A DNA stretch of 54,661 nucleotides from Symbiodinium natans (Eukaryota; Sar; Dinophyceae; Suessiales; Symbiodiniaceae): the NCBI GenBank assembly GCA_905221605.1, contig CAJNDS010000270.1, forward strand, positions 127,501 to 182,161, read 5' to 3'. Below the pieces are notes generated by a model. That model ran no database searches, was not told the origin of the DNA, and was given only the letters and a program-made list of their open reading frames with translations. A program made the translations under genes and the position numbers. Below are positions 43,822 to 52,058 of the stretch, one piece after another. Positions within the stretch are counted from its first letter, which is position 1, and every line of letters begins with the position of its first letter.

Positions 43822-44394
43822 TTAAAACATACTGGATCTGAACCGTTGTATCTTTTCTTGTTTTTCTTGTTGTCTTAACCTTTTGATTTCATTATACGAC
43901 TGTTGTAGCAATTCTGTTGATGTTGGTTGTTTCACTACCTCTTTCATTCTTACGGGCTTTTCTTGTTCCACTTTATTGTCAGAACTTGGAACACTTGGAA
44001 CATTTTTCACTTCGTATTTCTTTTTCATCTCTTCTTCAATTTCTTTTCTTAGTTTTTGTTCTACCTTTGACCCATAACTTGCCTTCTGCTTATTTACTGG
44101 TAATGTTTCGGTTGGTTGCCCCTTGCAATAATGTGGGTGTGTGTTTTTTAAACTTTTGGGCAACATCTTTTTATTACAAGCGTTACATTCAACTAACTCA
44201 ACCACTTTAACAGTCCTAGGTAATTTTTTAGCCGTTGCTTTTGCTTTTGGCTTTGCTTCTTCTTTTGGTTGTTCTTCATTAGCTTCTTTAATTTCTTCTT
44301 CTGGTGCTTTTTCAGGTGCTTCTTCAATAATTTCATTTGCTACTGTTTCGGTTGCTTCTTCATTTTTAACATCATTAACCTCTTCACTACTCAT
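43822..44394 (-). CDS. Acidic protein with single zinc-finger-like motif (190 aa)
   Basis: Starts at ATG 44,394, 13 nt after a TCTA box. Residues 1-50 are Glu/Ala/Pro-rich and disordered. A short zinc-binding motif follows: CNAC (Cys 70, 73) and HPHYC (His 86 or 88, Cys 90), as in a one-finger C2HC module. The C-terminal part is basic and coiled-coil-like (VEQKLRKEIEEEMKKKYE). Proteins of this shape may bind nucleic acid or another virion protein. I do not recognise the family. Confidence 0.68.
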   Translation of the reverse strand: MSSEEVNDVKNEEATETVANEIIEEAPEKAPEEEIKEANEEQPKEEAKPKAKATAKKLPRTVKVVELVECNACNKKMLPKSLKNTHPHYCKGQPTETLPVNKQKASYGSKVEQKLRKEIEEEMKKKYEVKNVPSVPSSDNKVEQEKPVRMKEVVKQPTSTELLQQSYNEIKRLRQQEKQEKIQRFRSSMF

Positions 44395-44407
44395 TATAAA
44401 TATAGTC

Positions 44408-44411
44408 TAGA
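44408..44411 (-). promoter_or_regulatory. TCTA late-promoter-like box
   Basis: Minus-strand AAAAATCTAGACTATATT before the ATG at 44,394, spacing 13. The box is part of the palindrome TCTAGA. Confidence 0.5.
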
Positions 44412-44431
44412 TTTTTCTATTTAGATATTTA

Positions 44432-45268
44432 TTATCCCCTAAAAAATGTTAGTGTAAAGGAAATATCCACCCCGTTTAAATTTACAATTTGGTTAAGGTG
44501 GTCAGTTAGTCTAAAATTCAATCGGCGTAGCATTTTTCCTGATACATTAATATAGTCTTCTGCGCTTAATTCATTATCATTTATTATTCCGAGATAAGGA
44601 ACATTAACAGGAACTTTTTTGACTATGCTTGAATTTCCCGCCACCGTTAATTGGTTGTAGTTGCTTATTTCGTTACAATGCAAATATAAATTCTTGAAAG
44701 GGACCAAATCAATGAAATTAGTCACATAAGGAGCTACATTTGTATAAGCATCAGTGGCGGGTGTTGTGTTTCCAATTACTCGGTTAATTGAACTCAAATT
44801 ATTAACATCAACCGGGTCGCTAAATGAACCAGCTAATGGTGCTACTTCCCCATCAGTTAAAACAACAAAGATGACCGTAGAATAGTTGGAACTGAATGTA
44901 TACTTGTTAGTGGAACTGTTATAGCTTATTGAATAAGTGTTGGGCCTATCCACCGTATCCACCAAGAGATTTAAAGCGATCTCTATCGTTTGCGCCAAAT
45001 CCACCGCTGTGTAATTGCCTTCTGGTATGGTTATTTTACGATAAGTGATCCCTGCTATAACTCCGGGCGGTATCACTTGGTGTCTGAAATATAAATTATT
45101 GTTGGTGCTGTTGATTGAATACCATGAATGGGGAATGCTTACCTCGTGTATTTGACATAGCATATTCTCTTCCAATTGCACCGTTTCAGGTAGATCTATT
45201 GTAAAATTTGATGAAGCGCCGCTTACTTTATAGTAGCTGTCAATATAAACTTTTTTGAACTTGAGCAT
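44432..45268 (-). CDS. Penton-like minor capsid protein (278 aa)
   Basis: Starts at ATG 45,268. The N-terminal half reads FTIDLPETVQLEENM, then VSIPHSWYSIN and ITIPEGNYTAVDLAQTI. This pattern (a strand, IPHSWY, then IPxGNY and a helix) is one I associate with the minor capsid/penton proteins of polinton-like viruses. The remainder is beta-rich, as expected for a jelly roll. Pentons close the fivefold vertices of the icosahedral shell. It is divergent from the lipase gene (92-bp shared AT-rich region) and close to the major capsid gene. No TCTA box is found on its strand near the start; TTAATAATAATG surrounds the start. The assignment is by pattern and context. Confidence 0.72.
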   Translation of the reverse strand: MLKFKKVYIDSYYKVSGASSNFTIDLPETVQLEENMLCQIHEVSIPHSWYSINSTNNNLYFRHQVIPPGVIAGITYRKITIPEGNYTAVDLAQTIEIALNLLVDTVDRPNTYSISYNSSTNKYTFSSNYSTVIFVVLTDGEVAPLAGSFSDPVDVNNLSSINRVIGNTTPATDAYTNVAPYVTNFIDLVPFKNLYLHCNEISNYNQLTVAGNSSIVKKVPVNVPYLGIINDNELSAEDYINVSGKMLRRLNFRLTDHLNQIVNLNGVDISFTLTFFRG

Positions 45269-45360
45269 TATTATTAAATGACAAATTTTTAAATTTTAAA
45301 AGAATTTATTAAATTATCTTTGATAATTTAACAAAAATAATTTTATAATCTATTTTAATA
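45269..45360. promoter_or_regulatory. Divergent late promoter region (penton / lipase)
   Basis: 92 very AT-rich bases between the two starts. A TCTA box points toward the lipase gene. Both starts are preceded by TTAATA or TAATAAT. The region could drive both genes at the same time. Confidence 0.45.
45349..45352 (+). promoter_or_regulatory. TCTA late-promoter-like box
   Basis: TTTATAATCTATTTTAATA directly precedes the lipase ATG at 45,361, spacing 8. Confidence 0.5.
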
Positions 45361-46002
45361 ATGTTTAAACACAAACGGAGAGATGATTTTGAACCATACG
45401 AAGCGCCCAAAACGAGAAGCAATATTCACAATGAAGTAAGTGAAGAATTAGCAGGGACGGAGACCTTCTCAACTGATACTCAAGGATTGAAACTAGCATA
45501 CGAAAACCCCAATGGAATTTATCAAAATGGCAGTATCTTATACATAGCAGGAACTAAAAGCGGAAGAGATGTTTATGATGATCTAAAATTACCACTTTAT
45601 CAAACGAGACACACCAAAAGATACAAAGATGTAGATAAGTTTATTAAAGATGGAACTATAGAGGTTGACGGTAAGAAACTTACAGGAATTACCGACGTCA
45701 TTAGTCACTCATTGGGTTCGGCTGTGGGACAACAAATAAATAATGATTATAACAATATATTCAGAAGTCGCAGTTATGGGTCTCCTTTTGTTTCAAGTCA
45801 GTCGCCAGAAGACACCGGAACAAATCTAAGAATAAGAAAGACGGGCGACGTTGTTAGTATGTTTGATAATGCCACTATCAATTTAAACAGAAGTTCTTTA
45901 AACCCACTTGATAACCATAGTTATGCTGATATTGCTAATGTTCATAACAAACCAGGAAATTTACCTATAACAACTGATGAGTTTTTAGATCAATTTAATT
46001 AA
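45361..46002 (+). CDS. Lipase class 3-like alpha/beta hydrolase (213 aa)
   Basis: ATG at 45,361. ISHSLGSAVG (114-123) gives the nucleophile elbow, with Ser 117 in S-H-S-L-G. YGSPF (139-143) matches the usual F-G-x-P strand that follows. TGDVVSMF supplies a likely Asp (163) and NHSYADI a likely His (186), in the proper order for a catalytic triad. The protein lacks a signal peptide and is shorter than typical class 3 lipases. It is followed 20 bp later by a small gene and then the major capsid gene. In a virion, such an enzyme could act on host membranes during entry; whether it is packaged is unknown. Confidence 0.75.
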   Translation: MFKHKRRDDFEPYEAPKTRSNIHNEVSEELAGTETFSTDTQGLKLAYENPNGIYQNGSILYIAGTKSGRDVYDDLKLPLYQTRHTKRYKDVDKFIKDGTIEVDGKKLTGITDVISHSLGSAVGQQINNDYNNIFRSRSYGSPFVSSQSPEDTGTNLRIRKTGDVVSMFDNATINLNRSSLNPLDNHSYADIANVHNKPGNLPITTDEFLDQFN

Positions 46003-46021
46003 CATCTCAATAGTAATAATA

Positions 46022-46219
46022 ATGTTCTCTTACAAAGCCACAACATACGAACAGATGGAGAAGAAACCGAAAGATAAAAAGTTTAAACAAAACGCATACG
46101 AAGAAGTAAGGAAACTCATAGAACAAAATGAAGGCAACGACACCGTGAATGAAATTAAAGTTAAGAATAAAGCCAAGAAACAAGAAAATATTAAGTTTAA
46201 GTTTAATTTATTTGATTAA
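46022..46219 (+). CDS. Small Lys-rich protein (65 aa)
   Basis: ATG at 46,022, 20 bp after the lipase stop and preceded by AATAGTAATAATA. It is very rich in Lys, Glu and Asn (KVKNKAKKQENIKFKFNLFD at the C-terminus). No domain is recognised. It sits just before the major capsid frame but is in another frame, so it is not its missing N-terminus. A small internal virion or DNA-condensing peptide is possible. Confidence 0.6.
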   Translation: MFSYKATTYEQMEKKPKDKKFKQNAYEEVRKLIEQNEGNDTVNEIKVKNKAKKQENIKFKFNLFD

Positions 46220-46235
46220 TTGTATAAATTAAATT

Positions 46236-46239
46236 TCTA
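46236..46239 (+). promoter_or_regulatory. TCTA late-promoter-like box of the major capsid gene
   Basis: AAATTTCTACTTTTGTTTAT precedes the capsid frame. Spacing to the ATA at 46,249 is 9 bases, within the 8-18 range seen for the other genes, which supports initiation near that codon. Confidence 0.45.
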
Positions 46240-46248
46240 CTTTTGTTT

Positions 46249-47700
46249 ATATATATTCTGGAAACGTTTGCACCTGAAGATATTCTCATTGACAACCTCT
46301 CATTTAAATTGAATAAGGGTTCAAGTTATATTATTGATAGACGCAGTGTTTCATTCTGGCCGTCTGGTTCAAATATCTATAAAAGTAATAGTGGTAATCG
46401 TGTGTTAAAATTTTCATTAAACGGTGAAGATAACACATGGTTAGACCCTCAATCAGTTCGTATTTTCTTTACATTGCAAAATTTAGACCTTGGAGATTAT
46501 GATAATAAACTTCGCCCTCTATCACCTGCTTATTCTTTTTTCAGACGAATGCGAGTTATTGCTGGTAATCAGGTCGTTGAAGACTTTGATAATTATAACC
46601 GAGTTCATCATATGTTCTCTAAAATGATGTCAGCAGGAGCACGAAAAGACGAAGCAAATGAAAGTTTCGGATATAGATATGATGATGAAGTCAGAACATT
46701 ATACGCTGACGGAGTAACACCAGAATTAAAATATGAAGTTAATGGATATAACTGTCAAGGATTTAAAAACAAAATGACAGTTTGTTTTAAACCTCTATGT
46801 GGTCTCTTTTCACAATTTAAATATTTACCTCTAAAATATATGGGAAACTTAACAATTGAATTAGAATTAGTGACGAATGCTACTGATTGCATTATTGATT
46901 ATAGAGATGACACCGCTGATACTGCCGTAGGCAATCGTTTTGTGAATAATGTTAACCCTGCTGACGCAGGACAAGCAAACGCAAGATATAGAAATACCAG
47001 TATTGAATGGGAAATCAATAACGCTCGTCTTGTTTGTGATGTTTGCACCCTTGATAATAATTTAAATAATGAATATGTCAAGCATCTTTTAGAAGGAAAA
47101 GGACTGCCCATTACTTATACCACTTATATCACTCAATCACAAGCGCTATCAGGAAAAGACAATTTTAGCGTTCAAGTCATTCGCTCAGTATCTAAATTAG
47201 TAGCAACATTCATTACATTCTACAAGAGTGGAGATCCAAGCACAGGCTTTGAATATTGCGATAAAGAGTTCTGCCGTTTCTATCACCCACAACAGGCTTC
47301 ATTACCAATGAATGAAGGAATATATGACCCCGATTTAGATTTAGAATTTCAAATTCAATTAGGTTCTAAACTTTATCCTGAATACCCTTGTGCTTCAATT
47401 ACTGAGTGCTTCTATCATTTACGAAAGGCGTTAAACTTACCAATGTTTCATCAGCATAGTTTATCAATTGACTTTAAACAGTATAGAGACCGTCAATTTG
47501 TATTTGCTTTTAGTTTTGAAAAAGTCCCCGATAGTTCATATACTGGCATAAACACACGTGCTGGACAACAAATGTTATTAAAAGTTAAACCGGCCAACGC
47601 TTCAATAACTAATACGAATATGCCGGAGACTTGCTATATAACGATGCTTTCAGAACAGATACTTGAAATAAAAGACCTTGGTTTGAAAGTTTTTGATTAA
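46249..47700 (+). CDS. Double jelly-roll major capsid protein (~483 aa), start codon unclear
   Basis: The main shell protein. SVSFWPSGSNIY, NRVLKFSLNGED, WLDPQSVRIFFTLQN and SFFRRMRVIAGNQVVEDFDNYNR form the first jelly roll in the pattern of polinton-like virus capsid proteins. The second half is beta-rich and ends LEIKDLGLKVFD. Length is about the usual 480-600. The open frame begins at 46,228 but has no ATG before the Met in FFRRM about a hundred residues in. I place the start at ATA 46,249 because it is 9 nt after a TCTA box and one change from ATG. Other options are TTG at 46,243, a spliced leader exon, or inactivation. The protein would assemble hexagonal capsomers; the fibre gene follows 41 bp downstream. 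Confidence 0.88.
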   Translation: MYILETFAPEDILIDNLSFKLNKGSSYIIDRRSVSFWPSGSNIYKSNSGNRVLKFSLNGEDNTWLDPQSVRIFFTLQNLDLGDYDNKLRPLSPAYSFFRRMRVIAGNQVVEDFDNYNRVHHMFSKMMSAGARKDEANESFGYRYDDEVRTLYADGVTPELKYEVNGYNCQGFKNKMTVCFKPLCGLFSQFKYLPLKYMGNLTIELELVTNATDCIIDYRDDTADTAVGNRFVNNVNPADAGQANARYRNTSIEWEINNARLVCDVCTLDNNLNNEYVKHLLEGKGLPITYTTYITQSQALSGKDNFSVQVIRSVSKLVATFITFYKSGDPSTGFEYCDKEFCRFYHPQQASLPMNEGIYDPDLDLEFQIQLGSKLYPEYPCASITECFYHLRKALNLPMFHQHSLSIDFKQYRDRQFVFAFSFEKVPDSSYTGINTRAGQQMLLKVKPANASITNTNMPETCYITMLSEQILEIKDLGLKVFD

Positions 47701-47719
47701 ATATTAATAAAATAAATTA

Positions 47720-47723
47720 TCTA
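47720..47723 (+). promoter_or_regulatory. TCTA late-promoter-like box
   Basis: AAATTATCTATTTTATTATT lies 18 bases before the fibre ATG at 47,742, between the capsid stop and the fibre start. Confidence 0.5.
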
Positions 47724-47741
47724 TTTTATTATTATTAGGAA

Positions 47742-50039
47742 ATGCCATTAACATTAAACAACACAAGCACACTAACAGCAGACAACATCGTTGTAAGCGG
47801 GACTAATTTAAGTGACCTATACGCAACAAAAACAGAACTCAGCGACATAAACAACACAACAGAAGTAACAGCAAACACCGATGCCATAGCAGTTTTAAAC
47901 ACAAAACAGCTACAGAATTTCAATAATATTAATGCTATTAATGATGACTTAACTAATAATTACCAAACTAACACAGTTCTAACAACCAATTTTTACAATA
48001 AAACGGAGATTGACACAACATTTACTAACTATTATACATCAACGCAGATAGACACAAATTTATCTACTAATTATCAAAATAACACATTATTAGCTACCAA
48101 TTTTTACAATAAGGGCGAGGTAGATACATTAATAGCAGGTGCTGGTGGTGGCAGTGGTTATACCGATACAGAAATTGATAATCTACTAGCGTTAAGAGTT
48201 CCATTAAGTGATTTTACTGACCGCTTTAAAACAAACCCAGTTATTGATTGTAGCGCCCCAACTATTATTCACACGGGCTTAACATTGAATAATGAAACAA
48301 TAAATATATCACCGACTACGGGATTATTATTTAGTAATCAAACAGGAGGAGGAGATAAAGTAGTAAGTGTGTTTAAAAACGCTACTAATTATATAACTTT
48401 ACAAGGAAATAAAATTGTGTCAAATGCTACATCTGATGACAGTGTTGTAGATTTAGAATTAAACCCGTCGGGAAATGTTAACATTACTAACGATTTATCA
48501 TTAACTAATTTAACAGCAGACGGAATTAGTCTAACTAATAATATTAATATCGGTGGAAATATTGAATTAACAGACGCTAATACAAGTATAGAAAGATATA
48601 ATAACGCTACTAAATCAAATATATCAATGGATTTGAGAACAGACCAAGAGGCAATGAGATTAATGTTAGGATCATCCACAGATACAGACACTAATACCTA
48701 TATTGAATGTAATACTGCAACAGGAGGGACAACATTATTTAAACAAACATATTTTAAAGACACTGTAAATTATGAAAACGACACTTCTAATATTTCCAAT
48801 AATTCAGGACTTACGCTTTATAAAAATACAACAGACGCCAGTAATGTTTTAACGGTAAAAAATGCTCAAGGTTATATAAGATTTAACTCATTTAATATTA
48901 ATGCATATAACACGAGTAACGACAGTTCTTCGTTACTTTTATTGAATACAGCAAATGGTAATGGTGTTTACTGCTTAAGTTTAGGTATTGGAGTAATTCA
49001 AGGATCAAACAAGTTAAATGTAGCTGGTGGCAATGCTAATTTTGGAAGCACAGCATCATTTCAAAATATATCAACATTTAATAGTGATATTTATATTAAT
49101 AATTCCGGTAGAATATTTCAAAGAGCGGACGTTAATAATTCACTAAACGTAATATCAACTAACGAAATTAATTTTTCATTACAATCAAATAGAGCAACCG
49201 ACCCTACAACAGGAACAATAGCATTACAATTAAATGACACTAACGGAATTACGATTAATAGAGCAGTTACAAATAATCAAACATTTAATAGTATTGGTAA
49301 TATTGTTGGTGAAAGCGATGTTATTAGTTGGGGTCGCTTTATGTTTCAAAATAGTAGCGAATTAAAAGAAGTTTTAGACACTCAGTATAAGTTATATATC
49401 AGAAACGGAGACACGGCGGGAGAAATGAATTTAACAATAGGCTTGGAAAGTAGCACACCAGAAATTCAATTAACCGATGGAAAAGTAAATATATTAGGTA
49501 ATTTAGAAATAACACATGTTGATGTGTCAGGTCAACAAAGAGTATTAATAAATAACCCAGACACTGATGGATTTATTACATTAAGCAATAATAATTTATC
49601 AAGATTAGATGCTACAAATACAGGCGTTGATGTTTACGGTTTCTTTACTACAACAAATAACGCAGATATTGGAGGAACTCTAACCTGCACCGCCTTGATT
49701 GAAACATCGGATTTTAAATTAAAAGAGAATATTAAAGAAGTGAATACCAAAGACTGTTATAGTGTAGTTAAATACGTTAAACCGAAAACATTTACTTTTG
49801 TTAAGGACGAAGACAAAAAGAGCAATCTAGGATTTATAGCCGACGATGTGAAAAATGCTAAACTGCCCCCTGAATGGGATAACGTAATCTTTTATAATGA
49901 TGATGGTATGAAACTCTTAGCATACAATAAAATGACAGTTATCTTGTGGGGCGCTTTGCAAGAAATGCAAAAAGAAATAACGTCTTTGAAAGGGGAATTA
50001 ACAAAGTTGAAAAAGAAGATGAAAAATGATAGTGATTAA
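47742..50039 (+). CDS. Fibre/spike protein with C-terminal S74 chaperone domain (765 aa)
   Basis: ATG at 47,742. The N-terminal region has repeats of the NFYNKTEID type (83-91, 120-128, and YYTSTQID at 97-104), as in trimeric fibre shafts, then a Gly-rich hinge (AGAGGGSGY). A long Asn/Thr/Ser-rich beta-helical body follows. At the end SDFKLKENIKEV (from 656) starts a Peptidase_S74 intramolecular chaperone: Ser 656 and Lys 661 form the self-cleaving dyad, then VKPKTFTF, GFIADDV and a C-terminal coiled coil (EMQKEITSLKGELTKLKKK). In phage tailspikes this domain drives trimer folding and then cuts itself off. Here it is likely the receptor-binding spike of the virion. Confidence 0.85.
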   Translation: MPLTLNNTSTLTADNIVVSGTNLSDLYATKTELSDINNTTEVTANTDAIAVLNTKQLQNFNNINAINDDLTNNYQTNTVLTTNFYNKTEIDTTFTNYYTSTQIDTNLSTNYQNNTLLATNFYNKGEVDTLIAGAGGGSGYTDTEIDNLLALRVPLSDFTDRFKTNPVIDCSAPTIIHTGLTLNNETINISPTTGLLFSNQTGGGDKVVSVFKNATNYITLQGNKIVSNATSDDSVVDLELNPSGNVNITNDLSLTNLTADGISLTNNINIGGNIELTDANTSIERYNNATKSNISMDLRTDQEAMRLMLGSSTDTDTNTYIECNTATGGTTLFKQTYFKDTVNYENDTSNISNNSGLTLYKNTTDASNVLTVKNAQGYIRFNSFNINAYNTSNDSSSLLLLNTANGNGVYCLSLGIGVIQGSNKLNVAGGNANFGSTASFQNISTFNSDIYINNSGRIFQRADVNNSLNVISTNEINFSLQSNRATDPTTGTIALQLNDTNGITINRAVTNNQTFNSIGNIVGESDVISWGRFMFQNSSELKEVLDTQYKLYIRNGDTAGEMNLTIGLESSTPEIQLTDGKVNILGNLEITHVDVSGQQRVLINNPDTDGFITLSNNNLSRLDATNTGVDVYGFFTTTNNADIGGTLTCTALIETSDFKLKENIKEVNTKDCYSVVKYVKPKTFTFVKDEDKKSNLGFIADDVKNAKLPPEWDNVIFYNDDGMKLLAYNKMTVILWGALQEMQKEITSLKGELTKLKKKMKNDSD

Positions 50040-50053
50040 TTTAATATAAACTA

Positions 50054-50275
50054 ATGTATATGAGCGATTTTCACTCTGAGTATGCCACCTGTATGGAACT
50101 ACTTAAACAAAAAAGCAAAGACATTTCGGAAACCGATATACTCTTAAAAGCGATGAAAGATCTGTTAGGTAAATTAGAGGAGGAAGAACAGAAAGTTGAA
50201 GCATTGAAAAAGAGGAAGAAATGCCCCTGCTTCGGTTTTACTCATTTACATTGTTGTAATCCTAGTTTATTTTAA
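50054..50275 (+). CDS. Small coiled-coil protein with Cys-rich tail (73 aa)
   Basis: ATG at 50,054, 14 bp after the fibre stop, so probably on the same transcript. Residues 15-50 form a charged heptad-like helix (LLGKLEEEEQKVEALKKRKK). The tail CPCFGFTHLHCC has four Cys and a His and may bind metal or form disulfides. The family is unknown. It could be a fibre-associated or assembly protein. Confidence 0.62.
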   Translation: MYMSDFHSEYATCMELLKQKSKDISETDILLKAMKDLLGKLEEEEQKVEALKKRKKCPCFGFTHLHCCNPSLF

Positions 50276-50283
50276 TGATAAAT

Positions 50284-50307
50284 AATAATATTTTTAGTAA
50301 TATTATT
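50284..50307. terminator. Hairpin between convergent genes
   Basis: AATAATATT (50,284-50,292), loop TTTAGT, AATATTATT (50,299-50,307). It sits in the short gap between the stops of two converging genes and overlaps the endonuclease stop. It could end transcription in both directions. Confidence 0.55.
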
Positions 50308-51031
50308 AATTATCTTGGGTTGTTTGTAGGAACTCTTCTGTATGTTCTTCAGAAGCTTGGTTGTTTAGGTAGTCTTGGTGTTTTTTGGTTCGTTCGTGTC
50401 TTGATTTGCCTTGTCTCATAAAGACCCCTCCACATTCACAGGTCAATCTCTGGTATGCCCTTTGTATGATTTTTTCGCGGTTGTTTATACGATACTTGCG
50501 CTCCCTTTCTTGTATCCTGTCTTTGTTTGTTTCAGCGTATCTATGTTGGTATTCAAGCTTTGTCTCTCGGTTTTCTTCGTAATGTTTCTTTGATCTTGCT
50601 TTTACTAGTTCCTTCTTTTCTTCATAGTATCTTTCGTGACTTGCCTTCACTTTTTCAATATTGTTTAGTGACCACTGTCTTTTGGTTTCTTTTCTTTCGG
50701 TTTCCGAAATATAAGGTCTATCTTGGTTTAACATTGAGTATTCCCGCTCAATGAATTCACGCTCTTGTTGTCTCGCGTGTAAGCCATCTTTACAACTCAG
50801 TGTCTGTAACAGTATCATATCCCAGTTCTTCCATCCACCATTGGCACGAATAAAGCAATATACATAAAGGTTATGCCCTCTTGCATTTGCTGTTTCACAA
50901 CTTCTTTTGTGTTCTGACTTTCTGTTTTTGAAGTTGGTAGTATGCCCAACATAACACTCCTTGACATTCAGATCTTTACAGACTATTTTATAAAAATGAG
51001 TTTGATTGTAGTTCGTGTCCTTTTTTGGCAT
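50306..51031 (-). CDS. GIY-YIG endonuclease with C-terminal zinc finger (241 aa)
   Basis: ATG at 51,031. FYKIVCKD (13-20) and CYVGHT (26-31) are the paired GIY and YIG strands. NRKSEH (36-41) provides the Arg and His, and ARQQEREFIERE (86-97) the catalytic Glu region. The central part (YEEKKELVKARSKKHYEE...) is a basic helical linker that may contact DNA. TCECGGVFMRQGKSRHERTKKH near the end holds Cys 198, Cys 200, His 212 and His 218, a likely DNA-binding zinc finger. Such proteins in large DNA viruses and virophages act in recombination or homing. The gene ends face to face with the fibre cluster and lies 42 bp after the packaging ATPase. Confidence 0.85.
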   Translation of the reverse strand: MPKKDTNYNQTHFYKIVCKDLNVKECYVGHTTNFKNRKSEHKRSCETANARGHNLYVYCFIRANGGWKNWDMILLQTLSCKDGLHARQQEREFIEREYSMLNQDRPYISETERKETKRQWSLNNIEKVKASHERYYEEKKELVKARSKKHYEENRETKLEYQHRYAETNKDRIQERERKYRINNREKIIQRAYQRLTCECGGVFMRQGKSRHERTKKHQDYLNNQASEEHTEEFLQTTQDN

Positions 51032-51072
51032 TATAAAGTCCTATAAAGTATTATAGCCAAGTCTTTAAATGA

Positions 51073-51876
51073 TTATTCGTCCACATCAATCATTATATAC
51101 TTCTCAAATCTCACCATAAACATTTTATTTATGTCTGGTTGCATTAGATTAACGAATAAAAAACTAAAAGGGTCTTCTGTTGCTACATTGTATATTTCCA
51201 ATAATAGTTGCTTTGCTTGATGTAGGCTCTTCATATCTGACATTGCTTTTTTACTAATTAACACCCCTGCTAGTTCATCTAAAACACTTTCAACTTCTTT
51301 ATAATTTCGTAGCTTGAAGAATATTAACTGTCTGGAATTGGTTCTAATTGTCGTGCTTAGCCCGTTGTATTTCTGACTGCTAGATATTATTGACACACTG
51401 AAATGACGAGCTTTAATATACAATGCGTTAAGCAAGTTGTTATGTTTTGCGAATGACGCTTGGTCAATGAAGTCGTCTATCAGAAAAAGCACCGAATACA
51501 ATTTGTTATGTGAGTTTTTCTTTTGGAACTGATTAACTTTGTGTTGTAAATCTAAAACTTTTTGCATTTCATCAATATTGAATGTGTCAAAATATACCTT
51601 TTCTTTCTCTGGATTAACGCCAAGATCATTTTCAATATATTTCTTGACTGGTTCCCAAACTGGATCCAAACCCACTGAACTGGACCAAATATATATACGA
51701 CTGAAACAATTTCTGTAAATATCAAGAATTAGATTTGACAGAAGCACTGTTTTACCAGAACCTGATTGACCAGTTATAACCATTGAAAACGGTATGCGAG
51801 GTGCCACATCGTATTTACTTTGAGCACAAGTGTATTCTTTTGTTTTGTATGGTTTGACAATAGGTATATCACTCAT
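51073..51876 (-). CDS. A32/FtsK-HerA-type genome-packaging ATPase (267 aa)
   Basis: ATG at 51,876. MVITGQSGSGKTVLL contains Walker A (GQSGSGKT, 36-43). SVLFLIDDF (128-136) is Walker B with Asp 134 and 135. ISSSQKY (165-170) carries the sensor Gln, and RTNSRQLIFFKL is the usual following strand with its Arg. The size is typical of packaging ATPases in virophages, Polintons and PLVs. It would pump the linear genome into the preformed capsid. It shares a 35-bp divergent promoter with a 48-aa gene. Confidence 0.93.
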   Translation of the reverse strand: MSDIPIVKPYKTKEYTCAQSKYDVAPRIPFSMVITGQSGSGKTVLLSNLILDIYRNCFSRIYIWSSSVGLDPVWEPVKKYIENDLGVNPEKEKVYFDTFNIDEMQKVLDLQHKVNQFQKKNSHNKLYSVLFLIDDFIDQASFAKHNNLLNALYIKARHFSVSIISSSQKYNGLSTTIRTNSRQLIFFKLRNYKEVESVLDELAGVLISKKAMSDMKSLHQAKQLLLEIYNVATEDPFSFLFVNLMQPDINKMFMVRFEKYIMIDVDE

Positions 51877-51911
51877 TATTTAAGCAGAGAAATTATATAT
51901 CATTTAATATA
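51877..51911. promoter_or_regulatory. Short divergent promoter (ATPase / 48-aa gene)
   Basis: Only 35 AT-rich bases (TTATATATCATTTAATATA) separate the two starts, so the promoter elements must overlap or be shared. No TCTA box is within 20 bases of either start; one lies 48 bases before the ATPase start, inside the other gene. Confidence 0.45.
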
Positions 51912-52058
51912 ATGGATAGGTATTTAGAAACTATAGAGGAAATTGAAGAAATTGAAAAAGTTGTAATACAAGACACCAAGCTTAAAAGGTGTTGCACCGC
52001 TTCTTTAGAATTGCTTAAAGCAGTTCTTGAGTATTCAAAAAAATCTAAGCAAGGTTAA
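51912..52058 (+). CDS. Very small acidic helical protein (48 aa)
   Basis: ATG at 51,912, TAA at 52,056-52,058. The product begins MDRYLETIEEIEEIEKVV and continues to a short Lys-rich end; it should be a single helix with a CC pair in the middle. Its stop codon shares a base with the next start (TAATG), as in coupled translation. No family is recognised. Support comes from the AT-rich start context and the tight overlap. Confidence 0.55.
   Translation: MDRYLETIEEIEEIEKVVIQDTKLKRCCTASLELLKAVLEYSKKSKQG

Noticed and set aside
46022-46219. 65-aa gene as the missing N-terminus of the capsid protein
   Set aside because: It is in a different frame, has its own stop, and its Lys-rich sequence does not resemble a jelly-roll N-terminus.
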